A model generated the notes under the pieces. It saw only the letters and a program-made list of their open reading frames with translations, was not told the origin of the DNA and ran no database searches. Below are positions 16,755 through 24,180 of a DNA stretch of 64,000 nucleotides, one piece after another (the stretch's first letter is position 1; each line of letters starts with the position of its first letter). Where the stretch lies: the NCBI GenBank assembly GCA_934217675.1, contig CAKQCV010000004.1, positions 1 through 64,000 on the forward strand. The letters are read 5' to 3'. This DNA comes from an uncultured Prevotella sp. (GTDB lineage: Bacteria; Bacteroidota; Bacteroidia; Bacteroidales; Bacteroidaceae). A program made the position numbers and the translations under genes.

Positions 16755-17655
16755 GCAGTTCTCCTTGCCAGATATTGTTTTCCTTCAGATAATTGTTCAG
16801 CTTATTCGTGAATTCATAATTCTTCAGTCCCCAGTCGGGAGCAATCAGCATTCCCTTTGGCGACTGCGACACGAATCTTTCTATCACAATATCCTTGCGC
16901 AGATGCCTTATATATTCGGAAACGACTCTTATGTATTCGTCGGCTGAGAATACATGGAAAGGCTTTTGTGTATATTCCTCGGCAAGCCTTGTGCCACGCA
17001 CTATCTGCAGCTGGTGTATCTTCAATATGTCGAGCTTCGTTGCCGAAATTTTTTCAGCCTGTCTTATTATCACTTCCCCCAGTTCGCCTGGCAGTCCGAT
17101 GATGATGTGTCCACCCGTTACGATACCTCGTTCAGCTGTATCGTTTATTGCCTTTTTCGAACATTCAAACGTGTGTCCGCGGTTTATGCGCCTCAGTGTG
17201 TCGTTGTTGGTGCTCTCTATGCCATATTCCACAGTGAGGAAGGTTTGTCTGTTAAGCTCTTCCAGATAGTCCAGAACCTTGTTGTTGATACAGTCGGGGC
17301 GTGTACCCACGACAATGCCCACCACGTCATCACATCCGAGAGCCTCTTCATATTTCCTTTTCAGTTCGTCCACTTCTGCATACGTGTTGCTGTATGCTTG
17401 GAAATATGCGATATATTTCATTTCCGGGTATTTTCTGGCAAAGAAATCTTTGCCAGCCTTAATTTGCTCTTTCACCGAAGTGCTGCTGTTGCAGTAAGAA
17501 GGGTTGAAAGTCCTGTTGTCGCAGAACGAGCATCCACCCCAACTTATTTTTCCATCCCTGTTTGGGCATGAGAATCCAGCGTCGATAGATATTTTCTGTA
17601 CCCTGAACGGAAACCGTTTCCTAATCCATGAACTAAAAGAGTTGTAGTATTCCAT
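16747..17655 (-). CDS. TIGR01212-type radical SAM protein (YhcC-like)
   Basis: 302 residues, the usual size. The SAM cluster cysteines are C30, C42 and C45 in a spacing unlike the classical CxxxCxxC but typical of this subfamily (GFSCPNRDG, then GGCSFC). Other recognisable blocks are GVVGTRPDC and TVEYGIES, and the GGHIIIGLPGE segment common in elongator-protein-3-like enzymes. The enzyme is cytoplasmic; its physiological reaction is not established as far as I know, with RNA modification a common guess. Its ATG overlaps the TAA of the upstream propeller gene (TAATG), suggesting translational coupling and making it the last gene of the pyk operon. Confidence 0.92.
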   Translation of the reverse strand: MEYYNSFSSWIRKRFPFRVQKISIDAGFSCPNRDGKISWGGCSFCDNRTFNPSYCNSSTSVKEQIKAGKDFFARKYPEMKYIAYFQAYSNTYAEVDELKRKYEEALGCDDVVGIVVGTRPDCINNKVLDYLEELNRQTFLTVEYGIESTNNDTLRRINRGHTFECSKKAINDTAERGIVTGGHIIIGLPGELGEVIIRQAEKISATKLDILKIHQLQIVRGTRLAEEYTQKPFHVFSADEYIRVVSEYIRHLRKDIVIERFVSQSPKGMLIAPDWGLKNYEFTNKLNNYLKENNIWQGELLT

Positions 17656-19238
17656 TATTTTTCTATTCTTATAATTCCAATGCCGTCTTTGGCAAGATTA
17701 AAAATGTTACCGTATTTGTCTGTTTGAAAATCCGATTCTGTCGTTATAGTTCTTTCCACATATTTGCCTGTAGTGTCAGTAAGCAAGTATCTATTTTTAT
17801 TTTCCGCACTGCCCATACTGCAGTATAGTCTGTTAGATAATTTGTAGAACACTTTGTTGCTTTCCAGTTTCTTTGTGTTTCCATTGGAGTCAACAAAGTA
17901 TACAGTTTCATCTTGTTTCATAAGTACAATATGTTTCCTGTCAGTGCATATAGAGTCAAGGTTGCCATCCTTCATGGTATACAGCTTATCTAAGATAAGC
18001 AAGTTTGGCAAGCCATTAAATTTTCTTCCGATAGTTATTCTTTCGTCTCCCCATTTCAGCTCATGCAGTTGCTTATCTCCAAAGTCATTATAGTATATGT
18101 GTTTTGTGTCTTGCCAGTAAAAGCGTCCGTTGGTTATTTTGCCGTTTATCAAATTCAGCTTATTGTCATGCACATTAAGATAAATCTGTTTTCCGGTTTT
18201 TGCATTATAGGCAGCCGTGAACAGAGTTCCGCTTTTTGTTATTCCTCCGCCGTATATCATCGGACAGAAAGCCAATCCGTAATTTTGCATCACGATGGTA
18301 TCGCTGTCTTTGTATATAGAAGAATAAGATGCCATGTCGCCAGGGATTTCAGTTTTCCATACTGTCTTCAAATCTTTTGTAAAGCAGTATATTCCCTTTG
18401 CGTCAGCGATATAAATTTTATCACCATCCGTTATCAGGTTACTGTGTGTACCTGTTGTTGTGTTTTTTTTTATTTGCGGATATACAGCCATAACCTTTTC
18501 TTGGCTCCAATTATTGTCTGCCAATATTCGCTGGCTTAGAAAAATCTGTTTCGTTCTGTCATTCACTCCTCCATAGAAAACCGTTGTAGCAGTTTCACCA
18601 GTTCTTATGTTTAGCTTTGTCAAAGAGTCGGCAATAATATATATGCAGTCTTTGTCGGCAGCATCTGTATATTCCGTCCATGGGAAGTGCAGCTTATGCG
18701 GGATATTCTTTCTCCACAACTCTTCCCCCGTCAACATATCATATGCAATCACCTTTCCGTCGGTCATTTTCGCAACATCTTTCTCTTGGTTGCATATTGC
18801 AACCCAGCTTTTTGCAAAAGCAGCTTCAAGCAAGGTATTGCAAGCCCATGTTGGTTCGTTGCTGAATTTGTATGCCATTTCTGGCTTTTCATATTTGAAA
18901 AGCTTATTTACGCCACCTGTAGCATATCCTTTGTCCGTTATCATTATCACGCCTGTGTTCAGCTTAGTTCTTGTCATCTCCTTCAGCGTTTGCGTGTTGT
19001 AGATATAGGTTATGCCCTTTTTGTCGGTAAAACAGAGATAAGGTCTTTTTCTCGAAATTGTTGCCTTTTTTATATTATTGTTGCATAGTATCACATCCCC
19101 ATACAGTGCGTTCCCATCGTTGTCGGTTTCCAACTGCACATTTCTCTTTATTTCAATTCCGTTCTGTGCATTTGCTTTTGTAAAAAACATAGCCATGGCT
19201 GCTGCCATGACTATGCCTGTAAGTTCGCCCTTCTTCAT
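17655..19238 (-). CDS. Exported PQQ-like beta-propeller protein
   Basis: 527 residues. A signal peptide (ends AKANAQ-like, here FFTKANAQ) precedes a chain of blade-like repeats, seen as YxxxTGxxLW-type strands: AYDMLTGEELWRKNI near residue 170, IYIADAKGIYCFTKDLKTVWK and AAYNAKTGKQIYLNV. This is the PQQ-binding-like or BamB-like propeller fold without enzymatic residues I can identify. It is presumably periplasmic or surface located. It lies 13 bases after the fucosidase gene and overlaps the next gene by one base, so it belongs to the pyk-fucosidase-radical SAM operon. Function is unknown; a scaffold or sugar-binding role is only a guess from context. Confidence 0.7.
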   Translation of the reverse strand: MKKGELTGIVMAAAMAMFFTKANAQNGIEIKRNVQLETDNDGNALYGDVILCNNNIKKATISRKRPYLCFTDKKGITYIYNTQTLKEMTRTKLNTGVIMITDKGYATGGVNKLFKYEKPEMAYKFSNEPTWACNTLLEAAFAKSWVAICNQEKDVAKMTDGKVIAYDMLTGEELWRKNIPHKLHFPWTEYTDAADKDCIYIIADSLTKLNIRTGETATTVFYGGVNDRTKQIFLSQRILADNNWSQEKVMAVYPQIKKNTTTGTHSNLITDGDKIYIADAKGIYCFTKDLKTVWKTEIPGDMASYSSIYKDSDTIVMQNYGLAFCPMIYGGGITKSGTLFTAAYNAKTGKQIYLNVHDNKLNLINGKITNGRFYWQDTKHIYYNDFGDKQLHELKWGDERITIGRKFNGLPNLLILDKLYTMKDGNLDSICTDRKHIVLMKQDETVYFVDSNGNTKKLESNKVFYKLSNRLYCSMGSAENKNRYLLTDTTGKYVERTITTESDFQTDKYGNIFNLAKDGIGIIRIEK

Positions 19239-19251
19239 ATATAATATATGT

Positions 19252-20601
19252 TTAGAATTCCACCTTTATTATATAGTCAACATTGTTCTCCTTTTTGTTT
19301 TTTATAAAGAACGTTGTTGAATTGTTTCTTCCGTTTCTTCTGAAGCCTATCTTTTCTCCGCTCTCAAGACATGTTGCCCTGCGTGGCTTTTTGGCGATGT
19401 GCATTGAAATTGTTTCAGGCAGAGTGTCGGTAAGCACATGAATATAGAGTGGAGCATTCTTCTCTTTGCCTTTGGTGGTTACGATGCTGTCGCCGTTGCT
19501 CTCCCCTCCGGCAGTGGTGGCATATATACTTTCTCCCGCCTTTCCGTTAAGCCATTTCCCAATGTCGCTCAGTCGTTCAAGTGCAGTGGCAGGCAGTTCA
19601 CCGTTAGGTTGCGGACCGATATTCAGCAACAGGTTAGCCCCCTTTGCTGCAGTCCTTGCGAGTAGCCTTATTAGTTCCTTTGACGATTTATAGTTTTGGT
19701 CCTTTATTTTGTATCCCCACATTCCATTCATCGTCTGGCAAGTTTCGAGTGGCAGCCGGCTCACCTCTTGTCCCGACAGTCCGCTTTTGTTTTCTCCCGG
19801 AATGTCGCGTTCAAACATTTGCATGTCCTCCCCCTCAAACGGTTTCTGGTGGTGGTTGTTTCCAATTATGCATGCCGGTTGCAGCTTGTGTATCATGGCA
19901 TACTGTTCCGGCAGTTGCCAGTTGAATGGAATCGAGTCCTCATCGTGGTCCCACCATCCGTCAAACCATATTCCGTCCACCTTTCCGTATTTTGTAAGCA
20001 ACTCCGTGAGCTGAGCATTCATAAACTTGTAGTAGTGGTTCCAGTCAGCCTTTTGTGGGTCTTTTCCTGTTGTTCTTCCCGTTCTCCCCGCAGGGTAGTC
20101 ATCACGTGTCCAGTCTATATGCGAGTAATACAGATGCAGAGCCACACCCTGTTTATGGCATTCGTCAGCGAGCTGTCCCACGATGTCCTTACCGTAAGGC
20201 GTGTTCATGATGTTATAGTCCGACTGCTTGGTGTCCCACATCGAGAACCCGTCATGATGCCTTGTTGTGAAGCAAATATACTTTGCCCCCGCAGCCTTTA
20301 TTGCTTCAATCCATTTTGCAGCGTCAAATCTGTGTGGGTAGAAGGCATCAGCCGCCTTGGCATATTCGTTGCGGTTTGGTCCGTAGTTCAAAAACCACTC
20401 TCCCTGTGCAAAAGTGCTATAAATACCCCAGTGCAGGAAAATACCGAACCTACTGTCGGAAAATGCATTACGTGCCTGCAGATTATCCTCCGTAGGCACG
20501 TAATGATTATTGTTGCCATCCGCCTTCTGCTGAGGCATGGCATGCCCCAGACAGACTGCAGATGCAAGTAAAATTGTCGATAAAATGTGTTTCATAGACA
20601 A
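19252..20601 (-). CDS. GH29 alpha-L-fucosidase
   Basis: 449 residues with a signal peptide (MKHILSTILLASAVCLGHA). GH29 hallmarks are FGIFLHWGIYS, the TTRHHDGFSMWDTKQSDYN block, and the nucleophile in GIWFDGW (D214 from the first Met). LNIGPQPNGELP is the usual GH29 end of the barrel. It should hydrolyse terminal alpha-L-fucose from glycans outside the cytoplasm. The C-terminal 90 residues form a small beta domain, with no carbohydrate-binding module. Two starts are possible, 20601 (MSMKH) or 20595 (MKH); the signal peptide fits both. It lies 24 bases behind pyk on the same strand, an unusual pairing of glycolysis and fucose release. Confidence 0.93.
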   Translation of the reverse strand: MSMKHILSTILLASAVCLGHAMPQQKADGNNNHYVPTEDNLQARNAFSDSRFGIFLHWGIYSTFAQGEWFLNYGPNRNEYAKAADAFYPHRFDAAKWIEAIKAAGAKYICFTTRHHDGFSMWDTKQSDYNIMNTPYGKDIVGQLADECHKQGVALHLYYSHIDWTRDDYPAGRTGRTTGKDPQKADWNHYYKFMNAQLTELLTKYGKVDGIWFDGWWDHDEDSIPFNWQLPEQYAMIHKLQPACIIGNNHHQKPFEGEDMQMFERDIPGENKSGLSGQEVSRLPLETCQTMNGMWGYKIKDQNYKSSKELIRLLARTAAKGANLLLNIGPQPNGELPATALERLSDIGKWLNGKAGESIYATTAGGESNGDSIVTTKGKEKNAPLYIHVLTDTLPETISMHIAKKPRRATCLESGEKIGFRRNGRNNSTTFFIKNKKENNVDYIIKVEF

Positions 20602-20625
20602 AGAATCCTTTTTCGTTCTTCTCCG

Positions 20626-22068
20626 TTATGGTCTCATAGTGTTAGGCAAGGTGAAGTTTTTGGTGAACACATCAGCCACCTTGTCTATTTCGAGGAATGT
20701 GGTACCGCCGCCACGTCCGAAGCTTCCGCTCAGATAAGCAATCTTGTCTTCCATGCTCAGATAGCCCTTCTGTCTCAACATTCTCAGTGCAGCGATAAAC
20801 TGGTCTTGTGGTTGTAGTTTTTCGTGCTGATAAACCGGAATCACTCCGTAGCTCAGTGCCAACAGTCTTTGCACTCTCTCCTTCACACAGATGGCAAGCA
20901 CAGGGTTCGGTCCGCGGAAAGCCGCCAAGTTGCGTGCGGTGCGTCCGTTCACGCTGTCGGTCACGATACCCCTCACACCCAATCTCTCTGTAGCTTCTAT
21001 AGCCTGTTTGGCAAGGAATTCGCTCACGTCGCAGTTTTCGCTCAGTGGAACCGGAATGTCATTTTCGCGCATCTTGTCCTTTTCAGCCTGTTCTGCGATG
21101 GCAGCCATAGTTTTCACCGCCTCCACCGGATATTTTCCAGATGCCGTTTCTCCGCTCAGCATCAGTGCATCAGTACGGTAATAAATAGCATTCGCGATGT
21201 CAGTCACTTCTGCGCGTGTAGGTCTTGGGTTGTTTATCATCGTGTGCAGCATCTGTGTAGCCACGATAACCGGTTTTTTAGCCTGAATACATTTTTTTAT
21301 AATCATGCGCTGTATTCCCGGAATTCTCTCTATTGGAACTTCAATACCAAGGTCTCCACGCGCAATCATTATTCCATACGAAGCCTCGATAATCTCGTCG
21401 ATATTGTCAACACCCTCTTGGTTTTCAATCTTCGAGATAATCTTTATGTCGCTGTTGTGCTCGTCAAGAATCTTCTGTACCGCCATCACGTCCTCTTTGC
21501 TTCTCACGAACGAGTGTGCGATAAAGTCGATATCTTCGTCAATGGCGAGCAGGATATTGTTTTTGTCTTTCTCTGTCAGTGCAGGCAAGTCAATGTGTTC
21601 TCCAGGCACGTTCACGCTCTTTTTCGAACCGAGCATACCATCGTTCTGCACCTCTACGCATAGCGAGTCGCCGTCTTTCTCCACAACCTTCATGTCGAGC
21701 TCTCCGTCGTCGAAGAGCACATCGTCGCCCACTTTCACGTCGTTCACGAATCCCGGATATGAAACGTTGATGCAGTCGTGAGATGTTTCCTCAGCGTTGT
21801 GTCCGTAGATTTTCACCCTTTCTCCGGTTTTGTATTGTATAGGAATATCAGTTCCTGTTGTTCTCACCTCCGGTCCCTTTGTGTCGATAAGGATACCGAT
21901 ATGTTTCGACACTTTTCTTGTGTTTTTAATAATTTCCCTGATACCCTCAGGAGTAGCATGTGCGGTGTTCATTCTCACTACGTTTACTCCTGCGAGGAAA
22001 AGCTGGCGGATGAAGTCTACGCCACATCTGCGGTCACTGATTGAAGCAACAATTTTTGTTTGTTTCAT
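20626..22068 (-). CDS. pyk: Pyruvate kinase
   Basis: 480 residues. It converts phosphoenolpyruvate and ADP to pyruvate and ATP in glycolysis. Motifs are MKQTKIVASISDRRC, NVVRMNTAHAT (substrate-binding Arg), IDTKGPEVR, the catalytic-lysine and metal region IISKIENQEGVDNIDEI with GIMIARGDLGIEV, and TRAEVTDIANAIYYRTDALMLSGETASGKYP. The C-terminal allosteric domain is complete but there is no extra PEP-utiliser-like extension. It is the first gene of a minus-strand operon continuing into the fucosidase, and has its own -7 box at 22100-22107. Confidence 0.97.
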   Translation of the reverse strand: MKQTKIVASISDRRCGVDFIRQLFLAGVNVVRMNTAHATPEGIREIIKNTRKVSKHIGILIDTKGPEVRTTGTDIPIQYKTGERVKIYGHNAEETSHDCINVSYPGFVNDVKVGDDVLFDDGELDMKVVEKDGDSLCVEVQNDGMLGSKKSVNVPGEHIDLPALTEKDKNNILLAIDEDIDFIAHSFVRSKEDVMAVQKILDEHNSDIKIISKIENQEGVDNIDEIIEASYGIMIARGDLGIEVPIERIPGIQRMIIKKCIQAKKPVIVATQMLHTMINNPRPTRAEVTDIANAIYYRTDALMLSGETASGKYPVEAVKTMAAIAEQAEKDKMRENDIPVPLSENCDVSEFLAKQAIEATERLGVRGIVTDSVNGRTARNLAAFRGPNPVLAICVKERVQRLLALSYGVIPVYQHEKLQPQDQFIAALRMLRQKGYLSMEDKIAYLSGSFGRGGGTTFLEIDKVADVFTKNFTLPNTMRP

Positions 22069-22099
22069 ACGATTATATAAGTTCTTGTTTTATTTTCTG

Positions 22100-22107
22100 C
22101 AAATATA
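22100..22107 (-). promoter_or_regulatory. -7 box of pyk
   Basis: On the minus strand TATATTTG (complement of 22100-22107) lies 31 bases before the pyk ATG. The -33 position holds TTTC rather than TTTG. Confidence 0.6.
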
Positions 22108-22238
22108 CGAAACATTTTTTATTCGATGAAATGGTTTGTGTGTTTTTCTTCGTAAAAGTTCTTTAGTTTCTTTATGTTCCCCTTGCTGCTTACTTTTTAT
22201 AGGCTCTGTAGTCCTTTCTGTAAATTCATTATGTGGTA

Positions 22239-22444
22239 TTATTGTTTAGGTTTCGGATTAGTTTTTTCTCCTCCTCCTTTGGGAAAGCAATTACTTGGCA
22301 AGTCGCCTTGAAGCGGTGGTTTTACATACCTAAGCCGTACTGTCAAGCCACCGGAAACGTTAGCTATGTGTAGAAGAGCTACCATTCCTTTTCAGAGTGC
22401 TGTCCGCAAGGTTGCCGTCGCCACAAACAAACACAGCCTTTCAT
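22239..22444 (-). other. GC-rich element with two overlapping mini-ORFs
   Basis: On the minus strand a 21-codon frame (22379-22444, MKGCVCLWRRQPC to SEKEW) ends in a TAG that overlaps the ATG of a 48-codon frame (22239-22385, MVALLHIANVSGG to NPKPKQ) within ATGGTAG. The stretch is visibly more GC-rich than its surroundings, and includes a potential CGGTGG/CCACCG stem (near 22314-22353). I remember very similar short ORFs annotated in many Bacteroidales genomes, which would point to a dispersed conserved nucleic-acid element, a structured RNA or a leader-peptide pair. That is recollection only. No promoter box was found upstream. It may not be protein-coding at all. Confidence 0.4.
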
Positions 22445-22488
22445 GTCTTTTTTTTTAATCGTTTGTTTTTAACTTATTTATACAACCG

Positions 22489-22607
22489 TTTGCGCCACTT
22501 GCGCCACTTGCGCCATTGCGCCAAAATAGCCAAATAGCTAAAAAATGGTGTTTTTATACTGTTTTGTTAAATTGGCGCAATGGCGCAAGTGGCGCAAGTG
22601 GCGCAAA
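22489..22607. repeat. Perfect 36-bp inverted repeat built of GCGCCACTT units
   Basis: The left arm 22489-22524 is TTT, two GCGCCACTT units, GCGCCATT, GCGCC and AA. The right arm 22572-22607 is its exact reverse complement. The 47-base spacer is AT-rich. The repeat lies between divergently transcribed genes, so it is not placed as a terminator. The internal tandem 9-mers inside each arm are unusual. Confidence 0.9.
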
Positions 22608-22624
22608 GCAAAATCCAGATATGT

Positions 22625-22702
22625 AAAGACGTGTTAAAATAAAACCTTATTCTATTGTGTTGTACAGTTCATTTTGTGGTAGGTTTATGTGGCGTCTTTT
22701 TA
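22625..22702 (+). other. Possible structured leader or terminator hairpin
   Basis: AAAGACG (22625-22631) pairs with CGTCTTT (22693-22699), enclosing AAACCT/AGGTTT, followed by TTT. The loop is long. It could end a plus-strand transcript coming through the inverted repeat, before the next promoter. Confidence 0.3.
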
Positions 22703-22752
22703 GTGGAGAATGTATTAAAAAATAGGGTAAAAATTATTTATACCAAGTCTGA

Positions 22753-22784
22753 TTTGTTTATATGAGAAAAAAATCGTAACTTAG
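22753..22784 (+). promoter_or_regulatory. Promoter of the DUF4861 gene
   Basis: TTTG (22753-22756), 20 bases, TAACTTAG (22777-22784, one mismatch to TAnnTTTG). The predicted leader before the ATG at 22812 is about 20-25 nt. Confidence 0.6.
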
Positions 22785-22811
22785 CAGCAAATTTGTAAAT
22801 TCGCTTTTTTG

Positions 22812-24056
22812 ATGAATATGAAACGCTCGAAAATATTAGTAGCTGCAATGCTCTTTGCCGTTTCCACGGCAGCAAACGCAGAAACCAAAACGATAACAGT
22901 GAAACTGAGAAATCCGCTCAGCGTGAATCGTACAGACGTGCCGGTGGTAGTGTCTCTGAAAGATGTTCCGTTTAATGTGGCAGATGCCGTGGTGAAAGCC
23001 GACGGTAAGGAAATCCCCTCGCAAATTGATGATCTGAACCGTGATTTGCGTAACGACGAACTGGCTTTTGTTACTGACATCAGCGCAAAGGGAAAGAAAA
23101 CCATTACGGTGGAACTGTTTTCGGAGAAGAAACAAGAACGCAATTATCCGCGCCGCACTTACGGTGACATGATAATGCGCGACGTGAAGACAAAGGTGAA
23201 AAATAAATTCCCAGGATATATCCATTCGCTCTCTGCACCAGAAGGAGTTGACGTGTTTCACATGGTACACCATCATGGGGCTGACTTCGAATCCGAGCTC
23301 GTGGCGTATAGAGTGTATTTTGACGAAAGGCAAACTTTCGACCTGTATGGTAAATACAAAAAACAGCTGGAGCTGGAAAAAAGCCAGTTCTATCCCGATG
23401 ATGAGCAGCTTGCTGCCGGATATGGCGACGATGTTCTGTGGGTTGGACAGACTGTAGGCTTGGGAGCATTGAGAGGATGGAACGGAACGGAACCGACAAT
23501 GGTATCGCCCGTGAAATCACGCGGACAGCGCATGGTGGCAAGCGGACCTGTGCGCACCATCGTGGAACTTTCTGACGAGGGATGGCAGCTCGGTTCGCAG
23601 AAGTTCAATCTGAGACAGAATGTAGTGATATATGCAGGACATCGCGATTGTCAGGTGCAGGTTAATTTCGACACTCCGGCAAAGGGAGTGGAGTTTGCAA
23701 CAGGAGTGATAAACCTCAACGACAAAATGTTTACCGACCACAAAGGACTGATTGGTGACTGGGGCGGAAACTGGCCTAACGGAGTGAAGGACTCTATAGC
23801 CGGGAAACCGAAAATCGTGGTGGGACTTGCTGTGAACGTGCCGGAGAAATACGTGATAAGCGAACCGAAGGCGAAGAAAAACGACCAGTTCCTTTATGTG
23901 CTCGGAACAAAAGACGGAGCACCGTTCTCTTATGACATTGCCTTTACTTGCGACAAGGAAAATTTTGGATTTAAAGATGCAAAGGAATGGTTCCAGTGGA
24001 TGAAGCAATGGAAAAAGGAACTTGACAATCCGGTGGAAATATCGGTAGAAGAGTAG
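22812..24056 (+). CDS. Exported DUF4861 family protein
   Basis: 414 residues from the ATG at 22812 (an ATG at 22818 is equally possible; both precede the signal peptide KRSKILVAAMLFAVSTAANA). It is full length for DUF4861, a beta-sandwich-like family common in Bacteroidota and often found near polysaccharide lyases and unsaturated glucuronyl hydrolases. Visible segments include VFHMVHHHGADFESELVAYRVYFDE and LYGKYKKQLELEKSQFYPDDEQLAAGYGDDVLWVG. A histidine cluster (HMVHHHG) and acidic residues could bind metal or substrate, but I know no proven activity. It is likely periplasmic. It stands alone under its own promoter, ahead of a housekeeping run. Confidence 0.75.
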   Translation: MNMKRSKILVAAMLFAVSTAANAETKTITVKLRNPLSVNRTDVPVVVSLKDVPFNVADAVVKADGKEIPSQIDDLNRDLRNDELAFVTDISAKGKKTITVELFSEKKQERNYPRRTYGDMIMRDVKTKVKNKFPGYIHSLSAPEGVDVFHMVHHHGADFESELVAYRVYFDERQTFDLYGKYKKQLELEKSQFYPDDEQLAAGYGDDVLWVGQTVGLGALRGWNGTEPTMVSPVKSRGQRMVASGPVRTIVELSDEGWQLGSQKFNLRQNVVIYAGHRDCQVQVNFDTPAKGVEFATGVINLNDKMFTDHKGLIGDWGGNWPNGVKDSIAGKPKIVVGLAVNVPEKYVISEPKAKKNDQFLYVLGTKDGAPFSYDIAFTCDKENFGFKDAKEWFQWMKQWKKELDNPVEISVEE

Positions 24057-24085
24057 GGAAGAGAGAGTTGATAAAAATGCAGAGT

Positions 24086-24118
24086 TTATCTGCAGCATGC
24101 TTTTTTTTATGCTGATAA
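24086..24118 (+). terminator. Hairpin after the DUF4861 gene
   Basis: TTATC-TGC-AGCAT and ATGCTGATAA pair with a 3-base bulge. The T run is inside the loop rather than behind the stem, so this is a weak terminator at best. Confidence 0.35.
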
Positions 24119-24180
24119 GCGTAGTTTTTTATGGTGAGACAACGTTTATAGCATAAAAACAACAAACAAAAAGTAGGTAT

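Noticed and set aside
19696..21663. Long plus-strand frames (291 and 279 codons) across the fucosidase and pyk genes
   Set aside because: Both are antisense to complete enzymes and rich in Cys, Val and Arg from reading the complement; no promoter or ribosome signal.
22489..22607. The repeated GCGCCACTT units as a CRISPR array or simple tandem repeat
   Set aside because: There are no spacers of uniform length and the units form two exact inverted arms, which fits a palindromic element.
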